This document shows, one piece after another, positions 6,484 to 13,110 of a stretch of DNA of 19,492 nt. Source of the DNA: an uncultured Pseudomonas sp. (GTDB lineage: Bacteria; Pseudomonadota; Gammaproteobacteria; Pseudomonadales; Pseudomonadaceae); contig NZ_CAMPHN010000082.1 in assembly GCF_946885885.1 (NCBI RefSeq), positions 1 to 19,492 of the forward strand. Reading direction: 5' to 3'. Position 1 is the first letter of the stretch. Each line of letters opens with the position of its first letter. A program made the translations under genes and the position numbers. Below the pieces are notes generated by a model. It worked only from the letters and a program-made list of their open reading frames with translations. It did no database searches and was not told the DNA's origin.

Positions 6484-7782
6484 TCAACTCGATACGCGCG
6501 CCAGGGCCGCTTCGAGAATCTCCAGCGCTTCGTCGACCTGCGCCTCTTCGGCGACCAGCGGCGCGAGGAAGCGCAGCACGTTGCGGTACACGCCACACTT
6601 GATCACCAGCAGACCGCCTTTGCGGGCTTCATCGATCAGTTTCTGATTGAGTTCGGGATCCGGGCTGCGGGCTGCGTCGTTCTTGACCAGCTCGATCGCC
6701 AGCATAAAGCCGGTACCGCGCACGTCACCGATCAGCTGCGGGTAACGCCCTTGCAGGCGCAGCAAGCCCTGACGCAGGCGCTCGCCCAGCTGCTCGCCGC
6801 GCGCCAGCAACTGCTCCTGCTCGTAGGTATCGATCACCGCCAAGGCCGCCGCGCAGGCCAGCGCGTTGCCGCCGTAGGTACCACCGAGGCCGCCGGGAGC
6901 CGGGGCATCCATGATTTCCGCGCGACCGACCACGCCGGAGATAGGCATGCCGGCGGCCAGGCTCTTGGCCACGGTGACCAGGTCGGGCTGAATCCCGGCG
7001 TGCTGGAAACCGAACCATTTGCCGGTGCGGCCGAAGCCGGTCTGTACTTCATCGGCAATCAACACGATGCCATGCTGTTCGGTCAGCGCCCGCAATGCCT
7101 GGAGAAACTCGACCGGCGCGGACAGGAAGCCGCCGTCGCCCTGTACCGGCTCGATGATGATCGCGGCGACGCGGTCCGGCGCGACCTGGGTAGCGAACAG
7201 CTCGTTCAGGGCCTGCAGCGCCATCTCGCTGGTGAAACCGCGGTAGGCATTCGGATAAGGCGTGTGGAAAACCTCGGGCGCCATGCCGAAGTTCTGCTTG
7301 TAGGGCTGGCTCATGCCGGTCAGGGTGGTACCGAGCAAGGTGCGGCCATGGAAACCGCCACGGAAGGAAATGACCGCCGGGCGCTTGGTATGGGCGCGAG
7401 CGATCTTCACCGCGTTCTCCACCGCTTCCGCGCCCGAAGTGAACAACGCCGCTTTATGGGCGATACCACTGGAGCCGCCGACCAGCGCGCACAAGCGCTG
7501 CACCAAGTCCAGATAAGGCTGATAGGCCACCACCTGGAAACAGGCGTGGGTGACCTTTTGCAGCTGCGCCTGCACCGCCGCGACCACCTTCGGATGATTG
7601 TGGCCGATGTTCATCACGCCGATACCGCCGACGAAGTCCAGGTAGCGCTTGCCGTCCACGTCCCAGACTTCGGCGCCCTGGGCCCGATCGATCACCAGCG
7701 GGTGGGCGGTAACCAAACCGCGCGGCACGAATTGATCGCGCTGTTGCAACAGATAAGGGGTTTCTTCGCATTTGCTGTTCAT
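6484..7782 (-). CDS. gabT: class III omega-amino acid aminotransferase, GabT/DavT-like (4-aminobutyrate or 5-aminovalerate)
   Basis: A PLP-dependent fold-type I, class III aminotransferase (432 aa; GabT proteins are about 425). It would move the omega-amino group of GABA or 5-aminovalerate to 2-oxoglutarate, giving a semialdehyde. SGAEAVENAVK (116-126), FRGGFHGRT (140-148), EPVQGDGG (211-218) and ADEVQTGFGRTG (243-254, with D244 for the PLP ring) are typical. VAKSLAAGMP (271-280) carries the PLP lysine K273. The start at 7782 has GGAG 5-6 bases upstream; in-frame starts at 7794 and 7956 look like read-through of the leader. It is divergent from the GhrA-like gene across 282 bp. It is first in a probable gabT-HAD-lrp transcript. 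A GabD-like dehydrogenase lies about 10 kb away, not adjacent. GABA versus 5-aminovalerate, beta-alanine or another omega-amino acid cannot be decided here. Confidence 0.88.
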   Translation of the reverse strand: MNSKCEETPYLLQQRDQFVPRGLVTAHPLVIDRAQGAEVWDVDGKRYLDFVGGIGVMNIGHNHPKVVAAVQAQLQKVTHACFQVVAYQPYLDLVQRLCALVGGSSGIAHKAALFTSGAEAVENAVKIARAHTKRPAVISFRGGFHGRTLLGTTLTGMSQPYKQNFGMAPEVFHTPYPNAYRGFTSEMALQALNELFATQVAPDRVAAIIIEPVQGDGGFLSAPVEFLQALRALTEQHGIVLIADEVQTGFGRTGKWFGFQHAGIQPDLVTVAKSLAAGMPISGVVGRAEIMDAPAPGGLGGTYGGNALACAAALAVIDTYEQEQLLARGEQLGERLRQGLLRLQGRYPQLIGDVRGTGFMLAIELVKNDAARSPDPELNQKLIDEARKGGLLVIKCGVYRNVLRFLAPLVAEEAQVDEALEILEAALARVSS

Positions 7783-8064
7783 GGCATCTCCCATAAGTGA
7801 GCCCGGCAACCGGGAGGCGGCTGCGATGTGCTTCAGGTTAAGGCTTCGACGCAACGCTCTAAGCCGAACTTGGCCCCTGAGAAATTCGGATCGACTGTTT
7901 TTCCCCTCGCAAACGGCAGAATCCTTCAGCCGCCGGCGCCCCATGGAATCTGCCAACTTCTGCCGCTATACAACCCGGCGCACGCGTTTACGCCCTGCCT
8001 TTCGACATATCCTGCGCTGCCGTTCGGGCACCCTGGGCACCTCCGTTTATATGAGGAAATGCCC

Positions 8065-8991
8065 ATGGCCCTGCTCTATAAAGCCGACCCGGTGCGCGGC
8101 GAACAGTGGCAAGCACTGTTCGCCGAACAGGCCCCGGATATCCAATGGCGCGCCTGGCCGGAGATCGGCGATCCGCGGGATATTCGCTATCTCGCGGCTT
8201 GGCAGGCACCGGACGATCTCGAAACGCTGCTGCCGAACTTGCAGGTGCTGTTCGCCCTGTCGGCAGGCGTCGATCAGCTCGACCTCGACCGCTTGCCGAC
8301 GAGCTTGCCGGTGGTGCGCTTGCTCGACCCCGGCATCACCCAAGGCATGTGCGAGTACGCCAGTTTCGCCGTGCTCGGCCTGCACCGCGACATGCTGCGC
8401 TATCGCCAGCAGCAGGTCGAAAAGTGCTGGCAAGCGCACCGGCTGGTACCCGCACCGAAACGCCGGGTCGGGGTCATGGGCCTGGGCCTGCAGGCCCGGC
8501 AGATACTCGCCACCTTGCAACCCTACGGCTTCGCCTTGTCAGGCTGGGCCCGTAGCCGACATCGCATACCCGGCGTCGAGTGCTTCGCCGGTGCCGAGCA
8601 ACTGCCGGCCTTCCTCGGCCAATGCGACATTCTGCTCTGCGTGCTGCCGCTGACCGAGCAGACCCTGGGGATTCTCGACCGTCAGCTGTTCCAACACCTG
8701 CCCAAAGGCGCCGCGCTGGTCAATATGGGCCGTGGCGGTCACCTGGTGGAGGCGGATTTGCTCGAGGCCCTGGCCAGCGGTCAGCTCAGTGCCGCGGTGC
8801 TCGACGTGCTGCAACAAGAACCCGCCGCACCGGAGCATCCGTTCTGGCATCACCCGCAGATTCTGCTGACCCCACATATTGCGGCGATGACCCAACCGGA
8901 AAGCGCGTTTGGCGTGTTGCTGGAGAATATCCGTCGGCATCAACGCGGCGAGCCGATGCTCGGGCAGATCGATCGGCAGCAGGGTTATTGA
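8065..8991 (+). CDS. ghrA: glyoxylate/hydroxypyruvate reductase A-like D-2-hydroxyacid dehydrogenase
   Basis: A D-2-hydroxyacid dehydrogenase (308 aa; GhrA is 312), expected to reduce glyoxylate or hydroxypyruvate with NAD(P)H. The catalytic triad of the superfamily is present: R223 in NMGRGG, E252 in QQEPAAPEHPFW, and H271 in TPHIAA. The cofactor loop reads G139-L-G-L-Q-A143, with Ala in place of the third Gly of G-x-G-x-x-G. LSAGVDQL (66-73) is the substrate-side loop. The ATG at 8065 is preferred over 8059 because GAGGA ends 7 bases before it. It is divergent from gabT and convergent with the LysR gene (29 bp gap). A role in disposing of oxoacids from nearby amine or amino-acid breakdown is inferred only from position. 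Confidence 0.87.
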   Translation: MALLYKADPVRGEQWQALFAEQAPDIQWRAWPEIGDPRDIRYLAAWQAPDDLETLLPNLQVLFALSAGVDQLDLDRLPTSLPVVRLLDPGITQGMCEYASFAVLGLHRDMLRYRQQQVEKCWQAHRLVPAPKRRVGVMGLGLQARQILATLQPYGFALSGWARSRHRIPGVECFAGAEQLPAFLGQCDILLCVLPLTEQTLGILDRQLFQHLPKGAALVNMGRGGHLVEADLLEALASGQLSAAVLDVLQQEPAAPEHPFWHHPQILLTPHIAAMTQPESAFGVLLENIRRHQRGEPMLGQIDRQQGY

Positions 8992-9020
8992 TCCCGCAGT
9001 GCGCGATCGCTCCAGCCTAT

Positions 9021-9956
9021 TCAGGCGCAGAGGACATCGCTCAAGAATGGATACCGATCTCTCAGGCAGCTCATGTCCGCACGCATCTCGGCGAGTAGCC
9101 AGTCACGCACCTCCGCAACCTCCCTTCGTACGGGGCCGGGCGGGCTGATAAGCCTGTACTCACGCCCCGTACTCACGAATCGCTCAGAGGCGGCCACCAG
9201 TTTCTCCGTGCGCAGCCCATAGGATGCGGCCGATATCCAGGCCAAGGCGATCCCCCGCCCCCACATCGCAGCATCCAGGACCAGCGCCCCATCGGTGAAG
9301 CTGAGGGTGTTCCCCAAGCGGTGTACGTCCAGCCCGGTGCGCGCGCAGAAGTCGCCCCAATCGATCGTGGTGTCCAACAAATGGACGAGCACATGGGGAC
9401 CGGCGTCCTCCAGCTCGCCCCTTTGCCCGAGGTAATCGGGGCTGCAGGCGGGAATCACGACCTCCTGGCAGAAATGCCAGCTGTTCGAAGCGGGAACCGA
9501 GTCGAGCAGGCGCAGCCCGAGATCCACCCCATGGACAGGTCCCTGCAATCTGCTCAAGACCTCGAACCTGAGGCTGATGTTGGGGAACTCCTGCTGAAAT
9601 CTCGCGTAGCGTGGCATCAACCAGTGGGACGTAAACGCGCTCGATACCGATAGCGTCACCGTATGGCTGTCGTTTCGACGCCGTTGAATCTCTCTGAGCG
9701 CCGTCTCCATCTGACCGAAGCCGTTGGTCACGGCGACCTGCAACAACGCCCCATCTTCGGTCAGGGTGAGCCCGCCGCGTGCGCGGTCGAACAGCTTGAC
9801 GCCTACCGAATCCTCCAGCCGGCCGATCATGCGGCTCACCGCAACCTGCGTGACGTGGAGTTCCTCCGCCGCGCGCGAAAAGCTCAGCCGCCGTGCGGCG
9901 GCCTCGAATACGAGTAACGCATTGGCGGATCGAATGGTACGTCGAGGCTCAGTCAT
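9021..9956 (-). CDS. LysR-family transcriptional regulator (GcvA-like group)
   Basis: A LysR-type regulator (311 aa). The winged HTH lies at residues about 10-70, with LLVFEAAARRLSFSRAAEEL and HVTQVAVSRMIGRLEDSVGVKLFDR in GcvA/DmlR-like style. A type-2 periplasmic-binding-like effector domain follows. The start at 9956 sits in the divergent promoter region shared with the flavin oxidoreductase gene, the standard LysR arrangement, so it probably regulates that gene in response to a substrate or product. A 15-bp palindrome covers its own start codon. The effector is not identifiable. Confidence 0.93.
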   Translation of the reverse strand: MTEPRRTIRSANALLVFEAAARRLSFSRAAEELHVTQVAVSRMIGRLEDSVGVKLFDRARGGLTLTEDGALLQVAVTNGFGQMETALREIQRRRNDSHTVTLSVSSAFTSHWLMPRYARFQQEFPNISLRFEVLSRLQGPVHGVDLGLRLLDSVPASNSWHFCQEVVIPACSPDYLGQRGELEDAGPHVLVHLLDTTIDWGDFCARTGLDVHRLGNTLSFTDGALVLDAAMWGRGIALAWISAASYGLRTEKLVAASERFVSTGREYRLISPPGPVRREVAEVRDWLLAEMRADMSCLRDRYPFLSDVLCA

Positions 9957-9969
9957 AACATGATGTTAT
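9955..9969. promoter_or_regulatory. 15-bp palindrome over the lysR start, candidate regulator site
   Basis: ATAACAT (9955-9961) and ATGTTAT (9963-9969) are a perfect inverted repeat around one G. The right arm extends to CATGATGTTAT (9959-9969), which recurs exactly at 10061-10071 over the start codon of the divergent oxidoreductase gene. The surrounding 100 bp are AT-rich. A LysR site and autoregulation are plausible, but start-codon overlap could also be chance. Confidence 0.45.
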
Positions 9970-10061
9970 GCATGAATGACGGTAATGTAAATTGCTGAAA
10001 TGGCTACAGCTAGTAAGAATCGGGTCCTATCTCGGCACAAGCGAGCAGGAGCCAACCTATC

Positions 10062-12101
10062 ATGATGTTATCCACTGATCGACCAGCACGGCAGTCGGAT
10101 CCCTTGCTGCAGACGTTTCGCATCAAACACCTGACGCTGAAGAACCGAATCGTCAGCACGAGCCACGCGATCGGTCTCACCGACGATGAGATGCCCAAGG
10201 AGCGTTACCAGCTCTACCACGAAGAGAAGGCGATCGGCGGCATCGCCCTGAGCATGTTCGGCGGATCGTCCAATGTGGGCCCGGACAGCCCGAACTTCTT
10301 CAACCAGATCAACGTCGGCACGGACGAGGTCATTCCGCACTTCAAATCTTTCGCGGAACGCATGCACAGGCACGGGGCTGCCCTGATGTGCCAGCTCACC
10401 CATCTGGGGCGGCGGGGTACGCCGTATATCGGCGACTGGCTGCCCACCATCGCCCCCTCGGCGAAACGGGAAACCCTGCACAGGAGCATTCCCCGCGAGA
10501 TGAACGAGCACGACATCAAGCGGGTGGTGAAATACTTCGGGGATGCAGCCCGGCGCTGCAAGGACGGCGGACTGGACGGCCTGGAGACGCTGTCAGGCGG
10601 ACATCTGATCGGCCAGTTCTTCAGCCCCAGAACGAATACCCGCAACGACAAATATGGCGGTTCGGCGGTGAACCGGGCGCGCTTCGCCTTGATGGTGCAC
10701 GAGGAGATCCGCAGGCAGGTCGGTGACGACTTCGTGGTGGGAATCCGCTACGCCGTCGAAGACGGGACGACGTTCGACGACAGCATCGAGCTCGCGCGGA
10801 TTCTGCAGCAGTCGGGCCTCTTCGACTTCTTCAACGTCGTGCTTGGTCGCATGGACACGCCATCGGCCTTGATGACCTACCAGATGCCCACCATGTCCAT
10901 GCCCTCGGCGCCCTGGCTACAGCAAGCGGCAAGGTTCAAGCAGGCCGTGAACCTGCCTGTCATTCACAGTGCGAAAATTGCGGACCTGGCCACCGCGCGT
11001 TACGCGGTGGGCGAAGGGCTGATCGACCTGGTGGGGATGACGCGCGCATACATGGCCGACCCTCACATCGCGAAAAGGCTGATGGATGGGCAAGAGGAAC
11101 AAGTACGGCCGTGCGTGGGCGCGTCCTACTGTCGTACGTACAAGACGTGCATACACAATCCCTCCACTGGCCGCGAATCGATCCTGCCCCATGAGGTCCA
11201 GCCGGCGCCCGAGCCCCGCAAGACCCTCGTCGTCGGCGGCGGTATCGCGGGCCTGGAGGCCGCTCGCGTACTGGCGCTGCGCGGCCATCGGGTGACGCTG
11301 TTCGAGGCCGGCTCGCGGCTTGGCGGGCAGGTGTTACTGGCGACGCAGGCGACTTGGCGCAAGGACCTGTTGAGCATGGTGGACTGGCGCGTCGCCGAAC
11401 TGGAGCGCCTGGCAGTGGAGGTGCGGCTGAACAGCTATGTGGAAGCGAGCGATGTCCTCGCCCTGCAGCCGGACGTCACCATCGTCGCGACCGGGGGGAT
11501 TCCCTTGCTGGACGACCTTCCCGGCGCGCAGCACTGCCTGTCGACATTCGACGCCTTGACCGACCAGCCCCCGCGCACCGGGCGCGTGCTGGTCTACGAC
11601 GGTACGGGCCGGCACAACGCCTATACCTGCGCCGAGCGCTATGCGATGGCTGGGCTGGAGGTGACATTGGCCGTGCTCGACAACCAGATTGGGCTGGAGC
11701 TCGGCGGACGCGGCGACGAGATCGTCTGGCGGCGACGCCTGCTCGAGCTGGGCGTTCAGGTACGTAATGACCTGGAACTGCTGCGCGTTGATCGGGAGGG
11801 TGGCAGCCGCCGAGCGTTCTTCGAACACCAACTGACCAATGAAGAGCTATCGATCGATGCCGAGATCGTAGTGGTCGAGCGTGGTACCGAACCGGTGTGC
11901 GAGGTTTTCGACGAGCTCGCCCCGCTATCGGTCAACGATGGAGAGCTCGATCTGGAGCGCTTCCGCAACGGTCGAAAACAAGAATGGCCGCTCGTCCCTC
12001 AAGGACATCGGATGGAGCTGTACCGGATAGGCGACGCGTTGTCTTCCCGGGACGTCCACACGGCAGTCTACGATGCGTTCCGTCTGTGCCGCGTCCTATA
12101 G
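10062..12101 (+). CDS. NADH:flavin oxidoreductase of the 2,4-dienoyl-CoA reductase / dimethylglycine demethylase (DgcA) type
   Basis: A two-part flavoenzyme (679 aa). An N-terminal FMN-binding Old Yellow Enzyme TIM barrel carries QLTHLGRRG (111-119) and SPRTNTRNDKYGGS (188-201). An iron-sulfur region follows, then a C-terminal FAD/NAD domain with VVGGGIAGLEAARVLALRG (390-408). Size and order match trimethylamine dehydrogenase, FadH and the DgcA/stachydrine demethylase group. The Cys pattern is C351-x5-C357-x5-C363. The C-x2-C-x3-C-x11-C spacing of trimethylamine dehydrogenase is not kept, and the second position of that motif is Ala. The start at 10062 has AGGAG 10 bases upstream. The gene is divergent from a LysR regulator and is followed by an Lrp gene and a 9-bp hairpin. 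N-demethylation of an amine such as dimethylglycine or a betaine is the best guess. Dienoyl-CoA reduction is less likely, as no fatty-acid genes are near. Confidence 0.87.
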   Translation: MMLSTDRPARQSDPLLQTFRIKHLTLKNRIVSTSHAIGLTDDEMPKERYQLYHEEKAIGGIALSMFGGSSNVGPDSPNFFNQINVGTDEVIPHFKSFAERMHRHGAALMCQLTHLGRRGTPYIGDWLPTIAPSAKRETLHRSIPREMNEHDIKRVVKYFGDAARRCKDGGLDGLETLSGGHLIGQFFSPRTNTRNDKYGGSAVNRARFALMVHEEIRRQVGDDFVVGIRYAVEDGTTFDDSIELARILQQSGLFDFFNVVLGRMDTPSALMTYQMPTMSMPSAPWLQQAARFKQAVNLPVIHSAKIADLATARYAVGEGLIDLVGMTRAYMADPHIAKRLMDGQEEQVRPCVGASYCRTYKTCIHNPSTGRESILPHEVQPAPEPRKTLVVGGGIAGLEAARVLALRGHRVTLFEAGSRLGGQVLLATQATWRKDLLSMVDWRVAELERLAVEVRLNSYVEASDVLALQPDVTIVATGGIPLLDDLPGAQHCLSTFDALTDQPPRTGRVLVYDGTGRHNAYTCAERYAMAGLEVTLAVLDNQIGLELGGRGDEIVWRRRLLELGVQVRNDLELLRVDREGGSRRAFFEHQLTNEELSIDAEIVVVERGTEPVCEVFDELAPLSVNDGELDLERFRNGRKQEWPLVPQGHRMELYRIGDALSSRDVHTAVYDAFRLCRVL

Positions 12102-12130
12102 CGCAGCAGCGTCGACACCTCTGTTCGACA

Positions 12131-12157
12131 GCGTTCGCCGCCCGCCTAGGCGAACGC
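12131..12157 (+). terminator. 9-bp hairpin after the flavin oxidoreductase gene
   Basis: GCGTTCGCC (12131-12139) pairs perfectly with GGCGAACGC (12149-12157), loop 9 bases, 29 bp past the stop codon. No T-run follows, so classical intrinsic termination is uncertain. The 226-bp gap up to the lrp start otherwise holds no visible gene. Confidence 0.45.
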
Positions 12158-12327
12158 ACGACGCAGCGACTAGCGAGCGCAGACAAGAAATCCAGAGGTT
12201 ATGAGGAAGGCGCCCCTGAAAAAGCGCGGATTCCATGGATGCAACGGCCTGTGGGCCTGGATGCGTTTCGAGATCCGATCTTTTCAGAGCCTCCCATAAA
12301 GCGAATCGGGTACTCGAGAGGTAGTCG

Positions 12328-12819
12328 ATGGAAAGAATGATTAAGCTGGACCGGATCGATATCAACATCCTGGTCGAACTGCAAAAAGACGGCCGCATCA
12401 GCAACGTCCGCCTCGCCGACATCGTGGGACTCTCGCCCAGCCCATGTTTGCAACGGGTCAAACGACTGGAGGCAGCAGGCTATATATCGGGCTACAGCAC
12501 CCAGCTCAATCTCGCCAAGATCACCGAGTCGATGACGGTGTTCACCGAAATCACCCTGAGCGACCACAAACGGGAAGACGTCACCAAGTTCGAATCCGCT
12601 ATCCGTTTGGTCGATGAGGTGCTCGAATGCCATATGATGAGCGGCGGCTACGACTACTTGGTGCGCTTCATGACCGGCGGCATCCAGCACTATCAGGAGG
12701 TGATGGAAGGGCTGTTGGACAAGCACATCGGCATCGCCAAGTACTTCAGCTACATCGTCATCAAGTCTCCGGTAATCAAGGACAGCTTGCCGCTGCGCAA
12801 GCTCTTGAGCCAGCCCTGA
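12328..12819 (+). CDS. Lrp/AsnC-family transcriptional regulator (copy 2)
   Basis: A second feast/famine regulator (163 aa) with the same architecture as the copy at 5204-5692: HTH with KLDRIDINILVELQKDGRI and GLSPSPCLQRVKRLEAAGYI, then a RAM domain with HMMSGGYDYLVRF. By eye the two proteins share about 130 of 162 residues. Differences cluster at residues 56-60, 67-69, 85-91 and 103-124, the last in the effector-sensing half. The start at 12328 has GAGAGG 6-7 bases upstream, and the same leader bases precede copy 1. It follows the flavin oxidoreductase gene on the same strand. It probably senses a different amino acid, or the same one, in that pathway. The 226-bp upstream gap suggests its own promoter. 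Confidence 0.93.
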   Translation: MERMIKLDRIDINILVELQKDGRISNVRLADIVGLSPSPCLQRVKRLEAAGYISGYSTQLNLAKITESMTVFTEITLSDHKREDVTKFESAIRLVDEVLECHMMSGGYDYLVRFMTGGIQHYQEVMEGLLDKHIGIAKYFSYIVIKSPVIKDSLPLRKLLSQP

Positions 12820-13110
12820 AACCACTCTGGCCGTAGAAGACCTCGATGGATTGGAGGCCGGACGGCATCCGATCGTTTTCCGCGCTACGGGAACCGTTAG
12901 ATACCGACAGCCTGCAGCTGGAGCGGATGGAACGCCTCGTAGCCGCTGACGATACGCAGGCGTGCGCTTCGAAGCGCTTCGAGCATGAGTATCGCGACCA
13001 CCTCCTCCCACGCTCCTGGCCTCACGCTCTCGAACCGTCCGTGCGGCCTCCCCTGCCAGATGCCGTGGCAGGGGGCGCCATGGTGCAATGTGCTTGTCGC
13101 CCGCTGGCGA
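12820..13110. other. 291-bp intergenic region between lrp copy 2 and the TonB receptor
   Basis: The convergent gap between the two genes contains two hairpins near the receptor's stop codon: 13050-13074, and GTCGCC/GGCGAC at 13096-13111. Two small frames exist (12846-13127 plus, 12897-13088 minus). Neither has a convincing ribosome binding site or family resemblance, so no gene is called. The remainder may be decayed sequence. Confidence 0.5.
13050..13074 (-). terminator. 9-bp hairpin after the TonB receptor gene
   Basis: CCCCTGCCA (13050-13058) pairs with TGGCAGGGG (13066-13074) around a 7-base loop, about 37 bp past the receptor stop codon. A strong GC stem without a T-run. Confidence 0.45.

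Noticed and set aside
6751..7800. Plus-strand open frame of 349 codons opposite gabT
   Set aside because: Gln/His/Arg-rich antisense shadow of a well-conserved aminotransferase.
7783..8064. Upstream in-frame extensions of gabT (to 7956) and of the GhrA-like gene (to 7828)
   Set aside because: The extensions overlap each other in opposite directions and lack family sequence; good ribosome binding sites precede 7782 and 8065.
12199..13011. Minus-strand open frame of 270 codons opposite lrp copy 2
   Set aside because: Its middle is the exact antisense of the Lrp gene and the ends show no motifs or start signal.
12897..13088. Possible small gene or gene remnant on the minus strand near the TonB receptor end
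   Set aside because: 63 codons, no ribosome binding site seen, overlaps a terminator-like hairpin, and no family recognised.
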